From assembly GCF_014274685.1 (NCBI RefSeq), contig NZ_CP060393.1:2415501-2479500 (forward strand): 64,000 bases of DNA, written 5' to 3'. This document shows positions 15,671-22,955 of this stretch, piece after piece. A program made the position numbers and the translations under genes. Position 1 is the first letter of the stretch; every line of letters starts with the position of its first letter. This stretch comes from Edaphobacter sp. 4G125 (GTDB taxonomy: Bacteria; Acidobacteriota; Terriglobia; Terriglobales; Acidobacteriaceae). The notes below the pieces were generated by a model, which did not search any database, was not told the origin of the DNA, and was given only the letters and a program-made list of their open reading frames with translations.

Positions 15671-16066
15671 TCATCTTTCAGTGGTCTTCGGTTCTCCCAT
15701 GAACTTTCCGATTATCGAGAGAACCCAAAGCATTATGAATAAATCGGCTATGCCGATTGGGATTATCGCTAAGGCTGGAACCCACTTGGTCGTCCACGGA
15801 ACGAACAAGATCAACGGGACATGAAGAGCTGCAAAAACGATCATCGTGACCCAAAACCACACATGCCGTTTCAGCCTCCACCTCATTGTGATTGCGATAA
15901 CCACCATCGCTGCCGAGATCATGGTCGGACGAGCGAGAGCCAACTGTCCGAAATGATCGAATAAGATCAGCACTGCTAGGGCACCCAGAATTACACAGAG
16001 TACCCCCCACCACGGCAGGCGCATCTTTCTATCGTCTGCGGTAATTACTTTGTCTAAGGATGACAT
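15671..16066 (-). CDS. Small membrane protein of cassette A (paralog 1, putative immunity protein)
   Basis: A 131-residue protein with about four helices. After a short charged N-terminus (MSSLDKVITADDRKMRLPWW) come two helices and the shared block MRWRLKRHVWFWVTMIVF, then LHVPLILFVPWTTKW, then a last helix ending SIIGKFMGEPKTTER. It is clearly related to the proteins at 14553-14930 and 14113-14496. It overlaps the preceding tip gene by 13 nt. Being encoded right after a tip and coupled to it suggests protection against that tip, acting in the inner membrane. This is inference from layout only. Confidence 0.65.
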   Translation of the reverse strand: MSSLDKVITADDRKMRLPWWGVLCVILGALAVLILFDHFGQLALARPTMISAAMVVIAITMRWRLKRHVWFWVTMIVFAALHVPLILFVPWTTKWVPALAIIPIGIADLFIMLWVLSIIGKFMGEPKTTER

Positions 16067-16500
16067 CCGGCCACCGCCTTATAGGTTCCGTACAAATCTT
16101 CAGCTACCGAAATGCCGGAAATAACTTGCCCAACAACCGGCGCAGCCTTTAGAAGACCCGCCCCAATCGCCGTCGCTCCGGTAAGCGTCTGAGCACCACT
16201 AAGCGAAAAGGCTCCTTCTGATCCTGAAATATCGGAACCCGCATTCGCAGTAGAGATCAGTGCTGTCCCAAATTGGACTCGCTCAAGAATCTTGTTTCCG
16301 TTAGAAACAGCAGCGGCTCCATGCCAAAGACTAAACGCGGAAGCGACAGCGCCACCTTCAGGAAGCAGCCCTACCGCATCAAGAGCAGTACTGGCAGCAC
16401 CTTTGGCGAGTGCGCTTTGGATGCAGGGATTCTTGTACCAGGGAGTGTTATTTGGGGCGATAAATTCCGCCCGAAATGAGCAGCTTTCTTTCACATACAT
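16054..16500 (-). CDS. Displaced RHS C-terminal cassette A
   Basis: A 148-residue protein starting 7 nt after the small membrane gene that follows the RHS gene. The leader MYVKESCSFRAEF leads into the junction motif IAPNNTPWYKNPCIQ. The tip is Ala/Gly-rich with hydrophobic stretches and ends GISVAEDLYGTYKAVAGCHP. That end resembles the RHS protein's own last residues (GIAKFIYDAASYGVGLVHCHN): a helix with Asp, Tyr and a final Cys-His. This similarity at both ends is the best evidence that it is an alternative tip for the RHS core. It has no signal peptide and no recognised toxin domain. Confidence 0.6.
   Translation of the reverse strand: MYVKESCSFRAEFIAPNNTPWYKNPCIQSALAKGAASTALDAVGLLPEGGAVASAFSLWHGAAAVSNGNKILERVQFGTALISTANAGSDISGSEGAFSLSGAQTLTGATAIGAGLLKAAPVVGQVISGISVAEDLYGTYKAVAGCHP
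16447..16458 (-). repeat. Cassette junction box, copy 2 (GTTATTTGGGGC)
   Basis: Exact copy of the box in cassette A; encodes A-P-N-N on the minus strand. Confidence 0.75.
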
Positions 16501-16507
16501 AACAATC

Positions 16508-16714
16508 TCAAAGTTTGTGCTCGACCATTGCGGCTGTAAACATCACGACGTAGAGAATGATCAAAATGATCCAAAAATCATACTTCTGCCACAGTGCCAA
16601 ACGTGGCGTAGATCGTCCCCGCATCATCATTAACGTCCAGCCCCGCGTCATAAGCCAAGTCAATACTGCCAAGCAAGGAGGAGCGAACAGGAGAAGCCAG
16701 ATAATTGAATGCAT
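16508..16714 (-). CDS. 68-residue membrane protein directly after the RHS gene (candidate cognate immunity protein)
   Basis: Two predicted helices (about residues 4-22 and 46-63) joined by a basic loop (MMMRGRSTPRLALWQKYDFW), ending MVEHKL. The ATG at 16714 follows AGGAG, and that ribosome binding site overlaps the RHS stop codon (8-nt gap), so translation is coupled to the RHS protein. By position it is the natural partner of the current RHS tip. It is not obviously related to the three paralogous four-helix proteins, but a decayed relative seems to lie at 12589-12720. Function is inferred from place and size. Confidence 0.65.
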   Translation of the reverse strand: MHSIIWLLLFAPPCLAVLTWLMTRGWTLMMMRGRSTPRLALWQKYDFWIILIILYVVMFTAAMVEHKL

Positions 16715-16722
16715 GACGTCTC

Positions 16723-19700
16723 CTAATTGTGGCAATGAACCAGACCGACTCCATAAGAGGCAGCGTCGTAGATGAATTTGGCTATTCCGACTCCCGAAGC
16801 AAATTCCGCAGCGTCGATTCCGGTTGAGGCGAGACTGGCCGCGCCATTCAGTCCTTGCAGCGTCTGCCCGGCACCGGTCACGGCAGAGAAAGCACCCCCC
16901 GCAATCGCTCCTGTAGTCAGATCGGAGGCAGAAGCACCCCAAACACCGCTACCTCCGGGAATGCCCTGGAGAGGCCCAGCCATGAGGCTCTGCCCCATGT
17001 TGTAGAAGACGCTATGACCTCCAGCAGCACCGCTGCCGAAGCTGGAGATTAAATTTGTGGCTCCGCTGAAGGCGTTCCCGCCAAGTGCATTGGTGATGAA
17101 TCCACCTACGCCGCTGTTGCCGATACCAAGGGCATGTAGGCCGCCCGCGATGCTGTATTTATCTGCAAAATTGGCTGCACAGGTAGCGATGTTCTGGTTA
17201 CTTGGGGCAATACCACCGCCACCCGGAATCCCATACTGTTCATCTCCTCCCGTCGCCCCAGGCATTCCAGTACCCGGAGCGACGGGATCTGACCAACCGT
17301 CTGTGACATTCACCGTACAGTTAGAGGCCGAAGTCATACAGTTATTCGGGTCTTTACTCGTGGGATCTTCCACTACCCAAAAACCACCAGCTCGGGAACA
17401 GGAGTTCGCATCTCCAGGCTGTATATTCTGATTCGGCGCTCCGCTCATATCGCAGTAGTCCAAACCCAATGGGTCTACAAAGCCCAACGGATTGTTGCTC
17501 GCATAAGCATATCGATTGAAGCTCTGGGGATTCATGAAGTCATAACTTCCGCTGTAGGGATCTGGACTCATCCATCGGCCTTGTGTGGAGGAATACTGCC
17601 GGAACTGAGCGTGCTCTGTACCGGATTCTGAGTCCTTGTCCAGTTGGGCGAAGTGGAGATTGTCGAGTCCGTCACCTGCTGGATCGTTTTCATTGGGACT
17701 GTAACCATCCCCCCAAGGCAGAGACGAATAGGTCGACGCGACAGTCCCGGTATAGTTCGTGCGCATTCGCTCCGTCCCAATCAGATCCTTATGCTCGAAG
17801 TAGGTTTGGCCGTTCTGGGCGCGATAGGCTATCTGTTGTCCGTCCCAATAGATTCGGCCTTCATTGCCGAAGTTGCTCGGCTCCAGCCAGCTTGATAGGC
17901 GACGACCGGCATAGTCATACAGATACTCGTAGGTTGCGGTTGCATTCTGTGTGCGCACTCTGCGATCCATTGCGTCATAAACATATTGTCCTGTCGTTCC
18001 GCTATCAACCTGGAGTATCTTGCCTTCCGCATCGTAGGTATAGGAATGGAAACCATCATTGGTCATATCGCCTGCCGCATCGTAGCCAAAGCCGTTGATG
18101 TGGTTGGTAGTGGCATCGAATGAGTATGACGGGGCAGGCCCTCCCTGAGGCGAGGTTTGCTGCCAACGATTGCCATAACGGTCGTAGGAATAGGTTCCAT
18201 AGACGGTACCAAAGGAATCGTTTACGACGACGCGATTGACCTCATCGTATTGGTAATCATGGCAGCCCATTATTGATTCACATTGCCAACTCAAGTGATT
18301 GCCACTCATTGAACCTGTCGCCAAGAAAACTGTACTAGCGTTCGCGTTCCCACAATCCACTTGCGTCGAACCATTATTGCAAAACCAGTTTCCGACATAA
18401 CGTCCCATCGCATCGTAGGTACGCAGAACACTCAAACCGTTACCCAACGTGTAGCTAGTAGGGCCGAACGGCCCATTGACCACATTTGAGACAAGATTCG
18501 GTGGGTTATAGGTATCGGTATAGTTGAGATTGGTAATCGAAGTGACCTCACCTGCTGGCGATCTTCCGTAAGCGATCTGCCCACTTGCGCCGTCGAATTC
18601 ACTTGTTAGATTTCCAGCCAGATCATAGCCGAACTGAAGAGCAGGTCGACTCTCTTGTGAGGAAGTCCCACATATCGAGGGAGCGCATTGCCACATTGCG
18701 GTTACCCGACCCATCGCATCATAGGCGAATAGACCCCGCGTCAGCGTTGAACCGGAGCCCGAAGCCATATCAACCAGACGCCCCTTGAGATTGGCTGGGC
18801 TTTGGGTCCACTGCATCTGCGAATTGACCGCGTCATAGTCAAATTGCTTATTTGGCGTAAGGCCATCATCGTAACTGATCGACACCACGCGACCAACTTT
18901 ATCGTACTGCGTTGTAGTGTTGGTCTTCGTGTTTGAATCACCCTGATTGGCCTTGGGCTTTGTGCGCGTTACTTGCAACCCCGTGCTGTTATAGACATAG
19001 GTGTACGTCGTCTCTCCACGTTCAGGCTCCTTCGTATAAATCGTTCGACCGAGCGAATCCGTTTGAAAGATGCGTTGCTGAACTCCCTGTGTGATTGTTG
19101 TCTTGTGGTTGGAGAGATCGTAAGCGTACGTCGTTAAATAACCTGTTCCAGCGATATCTAATCCGCAGTTCTGTGGAGAGTCACCCTGATACGAGACACC
19201 GGAACCTTCGCAGACTGCCGTGATTCTGCCCAAAGCATCGTACTGTGTGATCTTCTGAACGCCATTAACGTCGGTTACTTTGACTGCGCGAGAGTTGTAC
19301 TGATATGTCGTATTGCCATCGGGTGTGTTGATATTGGTAACTCGCCCCAGAGCATCATAGGTGTATGTCGTTCCAGTGCCGGAACATTGCTTTGCCGTGC
19401 TCCAAGCGGTGCCTTGGTAAACTATGGGTTGAAAGTGAAGTCTACCCGTAACGTCATAGCAATAGTCGACCTGATACCAGGGACTACTCGTTTGCCCATT
19501 CAGTACAACCTTGCGGTCTACACGACCATAGAGATCGTACAAAACGCTCGTATTTGCGCTCGTGCTCGCATTGAGAGCCGTAATCGCATTCGCTCCACTC
19601 TGAGGCCCCCAGGCACTGGGATAGTAGTTGTAGATGGTGCTGCCTCCGTCAATCGTATTGATCTGTTTGAGCCGCAGGAGTTTGTCATATTGGGTATATT

Positions 19701-21573
19701 GCACCATCGGCGTGCCGGTATTATTCGCATCTGATGCCGATAGTTGAATGCCTGAAGCAACATCATAGCTTGCTGTTGTTGGAAGCGAGACTCCGCTGGA
19801 CGGTGTAGGCGGTGTTACCTGCGTCGTAAAGCCTTGGGTCGAGTCGTATGAGTATTGGGTTGTGCCGTTCGGGTCAGTCGTGCTTACAGGGACCCCCGTA
19901 TCGTAGTAGTTAGCAGAGGTATTCTGCCAAGTGTTCGTAGTATTGATCCAGGTATAAGACGATGTCTGATTCCCTCGGGCACTTGAAACCGGATTATGTT
20001 GTGGAATGCCGGAAGTTGTGGTCAGTGAGCCCTGATCATAGTTATATGTTGTCTTTGAAGTCAGATGGCTGCCCCCATCATTGATGGTGATGCTCGATAT
20101 TCGGCCCGGGGCAACATAGGAATAGCTCGTTGACTTAAGCAGCGCACCACCATAGTTGTAAACCCATTCACTATTCAAAAATCCATTTGTACTGTAAGCA
20201 TCAGTCGTTTTCTTTTGAGCACCGCCGTTGTAGCTAATGGTGACGTCTTTTTGCGTAATCGGTGTGGCAATTGCTACACCATTACAGCTGGAGATATTGT
20301 TATAGCAAGTCAAGACATCTGCCAGGACTGGGCCTGAAGTATTACCGCTGTGTACCGTGTGCTGCGTCTCGTAGTACAAACCACCTGAATTGGTGAAGAT
20401 GTAGGATGTCTGATTTCCGGCTTCATCCTGCAATGTCGTCGTAGAGCCATTGGTGCTCGCGCCACGGTCATACGATCTTGTTCCATCCGAGGTCACTCGA
20501 TGGAGTGAACCTGGTGTTCCATCCGCATTCATCCCGTTACCATTGCAACCACCCGTGTATTGATAGCTAATCGTTCCACCCGTTGGCAGAGTGACGGAGG
20601 CAAGACGACCTGTCACGGACCCACTGTATCCAGGAGTACTCTCGTAATTGAATTGATAGAACGTTCCATCCGCGAGCGTGATCCTGTCCACAAGGTCGTT
20701 TTGGAGTGGTCCGTATTCTCCGATATTTGGGCAACCGAAATTTGTCTGCACCGTATAGGTGTGGTACGACATCGAGGCGGTCGCAGTTGTGTTTGAGTCA
20801 GACTGACGAGCAACATTGTAGGTAAATGTGCGCGGACTGGACGCGTTACCATTGCCTCCAATCGTTAGCGCCGTTGTGCCCAGAGTGTCCGTAAACGTCC
20901 CGTTCCCATTGTTGTTGATCGTGTTTCCATTGCTGTCAGTAATACTGCTGGGAACTGCCGATGACGGGTTTTCTGGGGCACCAATTTTGAAACCGTTGCG
21001 ACCGTAAACATACCCATCCGGCACTCCATCGGCAACATTCAAGTAATAGCCCGACCCATCCTTCGTTGATCCATCACCGGTTGCGACTGGAGGATTAGTG
21101 TTGTCAAAACCACAATATGTATCTTTAAAGTTGAATTGATGGTTTCTTCCATAAGGGTCGTGGTAAACCCAATTCCCAAATATGGTGGCGCGAATCGAGT
21201 TTCCATTGTCTACGCACTTATTTCCGAACAATGTATCAAAGGTGACATAGCCCGCATATAAGGCCCCACTGACCTGTCCTCTGAACCCAAACCCATCCCC
21301 TGGCACCCAACTCTGACTCGTTGAGACCAAGGCGGGCGCCCAATGCAGACCGTCATAAACCATGCGGTAATCAAAGTTCAATCCTCGCCCCGGCTTGCGC
21401 ACAAGAGGAATCTCGAAGTGAATATTGAGATTACCGATATTGATCGTGTCAAAACCGCGACTATCGAAAGAACCCCAAGTATAGAGACCCGTTCCAGGGT
21501 TGCTTTGCGCTTTGGCAGAAAGACTGAAAATGATCAGAAGAACAACGATGGCAAACGCATGTGCTCGCTGCAT
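16723..21573 (-). CDS. RHS/YD-repeat protein with Sec signal peptide and variable C-terminal tip
   Basis: A 1616-residue protein. Residues 1-22 form a signal peptide (ending FSLSAKAQ). Many YD/RHS repeats follow (patterns such as YDALGRVTNI, YDAMGRVTAM, YDLAGNLTS) across about 350-1330. The RHS core ends with RWMSPDPYSGSYDFMNPQSF and NRYAYASNNPLGFVDPLGL (to residue 1371). Next comes a Cys-containing Gly/Pro-rich linker, then the junction motif GGGIAPSNQN (about 1452-1461), then a Gly/Ala-rich tip of about 155 residues ending VHCHN. RHS cores form a shell that holds a C-terminal effector. Sec export, rather than a VgrG/PAAR type VI context, suggests the protein is anchored or released at the cell surface. 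Same operon: exported protein upstream (24-bp gap), membrane protein downstream. Confidence 0.93.
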   Translation of the reverse strand: MQRAHAFAIVVLLIIFSLSAKAQSNPGTGLYTWGSFDSRGFDTINIGNLNIHFEIPLVRKPGRGLNFDYRMVYDGLHWAPALVSTSQSWVPGDGFGFRGQVSGALYAGYVTFDTLFGNKCVDNGNSIRATIFGNWVYHDPYGRNHQFNFKDTYCGFDNTNPPVATGDGSTKDGSGYYLNVADGVPDGYVYGRNGFKIGAPENPSSAVPSSITDSNGNTINNNGNGTFTDTLGTTALTIGGNGNASSPRTFTYNVARQSDSNTTATASMSYHTYTVQTNFGCPNIGEYGPLQNDLVDRITLADGTFYQFNYESTPGYSGSVTGRLASVTLPTGGTISYQYTGGCNGNGMNADGTPGSLHRVTSDGTRSYDRGASTNGSTTTLQDEAGNQTSYIFTNSGGLYYETQHTVHSGNTSGPVLADVLTCYNNISSCNGVAIATPITQKDVTISYNGGAQKKTTDAYSTNGFLNSEWVYNYGGALLKSTSYSYVAPGRISSITINDGGSHLTSKTTYNYDQGSLTTTSGIPQHNPVSSARGNQTSSYTWINTTNTWQNTSANYYDTGVPVSTTDPNGTTQYSYDSTQGFTTQVTPPTPSSGVSLPTTASYDVASGIQLSASDANNTGTPMVQYTQYDKLLRLKQINTIDGGSTIYNYYPSAWGPQSGANAITALNASTSANTSVLYDLYGRVDRKVVLNGQTSSPWYQVDYCYDVTGRLHFQPIVYQGTAWSTAKQCSGTGTTYTYDALGRVTNINTPDGNTTYQYNSRAVKVTDVNGVQKITQYDALGRITAVCEGSGVSYQGDSPQNCGLDIAGTGYLTTYAYDLSNHKTTITQGVQQRIFQTDSLGRTIYTKEPERGETTYTYVYNSTGLQVTRTKPKANQGDSNTKTNTTTQYDKVGRVVSISYDDGLTPNKQFDYDAVNSQMQWTQSPANLKGRLVDMASGSGSTLTRGLFAYDAMGRVTAMWQCAPSICGTSSQESRPALQFGYDLAGNLTSEFDGASGQIAYGRSPAGEVTSITNLNYTDTYNPPNLVSNVVNGPFGPTSYTLGNGLSVLRTYDAMGRYVGNWFCNNGSTQVDCGNANASTVFLATGSMSGNHLSWQCESIMGCHDYQYDEVNRVVVNDSFGTVYGTYSYDRYGNRWQQTSPQGGPAPSYSFDATTNHINGFGYDAAGDMTNDGFHSYTYDAEGKILQVDSGTTGQYVYDAMDRRVRTQNATATYEYLYDYAGRRLSSWLEPSNFGNEGRIYWDGQQIAYRAQNGQTYFEHKDLIGTERMRTNYTGTVASTYSSLPWGDGYSPNENDPAGDGLDNLHFAQLDKDSESGTEHAQFRQYSSTQGRWMSPDPYSGSYDFMNPQSFNRYAYASNNPLGFVDPLGLDYCDMSGAPNQNIQPGDANSCSRAGGFWVVEDPTSKDPNNCMTSASNCTVNVTDGWSDPVAPGTGMPGATGGDEQYGIPGGGGIAPSNQNIATCAANFADKYSIAGGLHALGIGNSGVGGFITNALGGNAFSGATNLISSFGSGAAGGHSVFYNMGQSLMAGPLQGIPGGSGVWGASASDLTTGAIAGGAFSAVTGAGQTLQGLNGAASLASTGIDAAEFASGVGIAKFIYDAASYGVGLVHCHN
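17197..17208 (-). repeat. Cassette junction box, copy 1, in the RHS gene (GTTACTTGGGGC)
   Basis: One mismatch to the other boxes. It marks the core/tip boundary of the RHS gene and encodes A-P-S-N. Confidence 0.75.
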
Positions 21574-21597
21574 AACGTCCTCAAGGCAGATAGAAAT

Positions 21598-22386
21598 TTA
21601 GGAAATAACCGCAGAATCGATATCGATACTCAACTGAAGAGAGCCATTGATATACCGCTCGATATGCATGGGAATCTCGACACCCGAGACATTCTGGTAT
21701 TTGCTGTATCTAACTTCGACCTGAATGTTTGCGAATGAGTTTTGATCCGGATGAATCGTGTATTTCAGGCTGGAGGGAAGTGCTGTTGCAGGATCGAGCG
21801 TGAGATCGGTCTGGCTCCATTTCTGCATCCGGGAGTAGAGATCCGCAACAACGGGCCGCGAAGATGCTACCTTTGAATTAAACGTCACTTGATGACGCAG
21901 ATGGGTCTCATCGATAGACTGCACACTGAGCATCGATGGCTGACCGCTACCCTGCAAAGCGAGCTGCGGCAAGAACCATATTGTAGCTGTCCAGCAGTTG
22001 GCCACGCTCACATCATGCTCAACGCCATCTTTGCCAGACCACGTGCATGTCCTGTCCTCGGCAATCGCAGACTGACTCTCGATCCGGGTTCCATTGCTGA
22101 GGTCGAACTCGGCTTTGTTTTCGCCGTTGACATTGGCAGTGAGCTTTGCCGGGCCGCTGTCCTTGGTAGAACCTGCCGTCCATTCCGCTCTGCCTGTCAT
22201 CTCGACAGAAGTCACCGGCTTACCAGCCGAGAACGCTTGGTTAGCGCGGGACACAATGGCGTTGGAATCTGGAGCAGGTGACTGCGCAATGGCAGTCTGA
22301 CTCAGGGCTATACCGACAAGCCCTACAAAAACGGCTTTCCTGACCTCAGAACTGAGGCCTCTTGATCTACCAAAGCAGATAAACAT
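21598..22386 (-). CDS. Exported protein upstream of the RHS gene
   Basis: 262 residues from ATG 22386, which follows GAGAGGG. The N-terminus carries a signal peptide (about residues 17-36, VFVGLVGIALSQTAIAQ). The mature protein is predominantly beta (repeated TCTWSGKDGVEHDV and YSRMQKWSQTDLTLDP patterns) and resembles periplasmic proteins that sit in the envelope as open beta-barrels, but I do not recognise a named family. Only 24 bp separate it from the RHS gene, so they form one transcription unit. It could help the RHS protein across or onto the outer membrane. A frame upstream of 22386 exists but lacks a signal peptide-like start. Confidence 0.75.
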   Translation of the reverse strand: MFICFGRSRGLSSEVRKAVFVGLVGIALSQTAIAQSPAPDSNAIVSRANQAFSAGKPVTSVEMTGRAEWTAGSTKDSGPAKLTANVNGENKAEFDLSNGTRIESQSAIAEDRTCTWSGKDGVEHDVSVANCWTATIWFLPQLALQGSGQPSMLSVQSIDETHLRHQVTFNSKVASSRPVVADLYSRMQKWSQTDLTLDPATALPSSLKYTIHPDQNSFANIQVEVRYSKYQNVSGVEIPMHIERYINGSLQLSIDIDSAVIS

Positions 22387-22820
22387 CGTACAGTCCCTCT
22401 CGCAGTAAAGGACCTGGGAAGACTTCAAAAATATAGATCGAACTTTGTTTTGTGAGTGCTTCCGTAAAGTAAGCCCAACCAAGATTTGCGTCAACACAAT
22501 TCTTCGGTTACCCAAAAATCGTCGGTAGAGCGGGAATTGCCCTCAAAAGCGAGAACGCCGAGATTGCCGTTCTCATATATTAGACCTCATTTTCTTTCTC
22601 GGTTCGCAATCGGGGAAGGGAATAGAGACGCTTTATCGGAAACCCGTGAGTCGCAAGATTCCCGATCTGCCAACGTTCAAAACCTCATGGCCCTGAAGAC
22701 TGAGGGCGATGACACTTAACGAGAAAAGTCATCTCAAAATCAACTCTCAGGAGTACACACGCCTTGAATGTTGTAGAATTTCGTCGGGAGCAGTCGCTCA
22801 ACCTAACCTATTGATTCTTT
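22387..22820. other. Intergenic region upstream of the RHS operon, right end of the element
   Basis: This should hold the single promoter for the long minus-strand RHS operon. It contains an inverted repeat (GAGAACG at 22551-22557, CGTTCTC at 22568-22574) and otherwise no supported gene. The element boundary lies at its right edge. Confidence 0.4.
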
Positions 22821-22912
22821 GATGGCGGAGAGACAGGGATTCGAACCCTGGATACCTTGCGGTATACACGCTTTCCAAGCGTGCGCCTTCAGCCACTCGG
22901 CCATCTCTCCAC
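22821..22912. repeat. Right 92-bp direct repeat (putative attachment site)
   Basis: Identical to 4081-4172; flanking bases differ on both sides. Confidence 0.8.
22823..22910 (-). tRNA. tRNA-Ser (anticodon GGA), right copy
   Basis: The same 88-nt sequence as the copy at 4083-4170, with class II variable arm, anticodon GGA and encoded CCA. The element lies downstream of its 3' end, the usual side for tRNA-directed insertion, so this may be the resident chromosomal copy and the left one the copy carried by the element. Confidence 0.95.
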
Positions 22913-22955
22913 TTCTGTGCAGCTTTTTTGAGACTAACACACCGTGAAGATGGAT

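Larger units (their letters stand above)
4081..22912. mobile_element. Candidate tRNA-Ser-associated integrative element (about 18.8 kb)
   Basis: The region is bounded by two identical 92-bp direct repeats (4081-4172 and 22821-22912). Each contains a whole tRNA-Ser(GGA) gene, and identity stops abruptly on both sides. A tyrosine recombinase starts 58 bp inside the left repeat. Between the repeats are a primase-helicase, a phage tape-measure-like gene, small genes of phage character, a CGNR zinc-finger gene and the RHS cassette locus; outside them are ordinary chromosomal genes. Seen directly: the repeats, the recombinase and the gene content. Inferred: that the repeats are attachment sites. 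An alternative is a plain tRNA duplication with unrelated genes between. No capsid, portal, terminase or conjugation genes were recognised, so if mobile it is a degraded prophage, a satellite or an integrated replicon. Confidence 0.7.

Noticed and set aside
12762-21573. Known toxin domains (nuclease HNH, ADP-ribosyltransferase, deaminase, RNase) in the RHS tip and cassettes
   Set aside because: I looked for their catalytic motifs and found none that are convincing, so no toxin activity is assigned.
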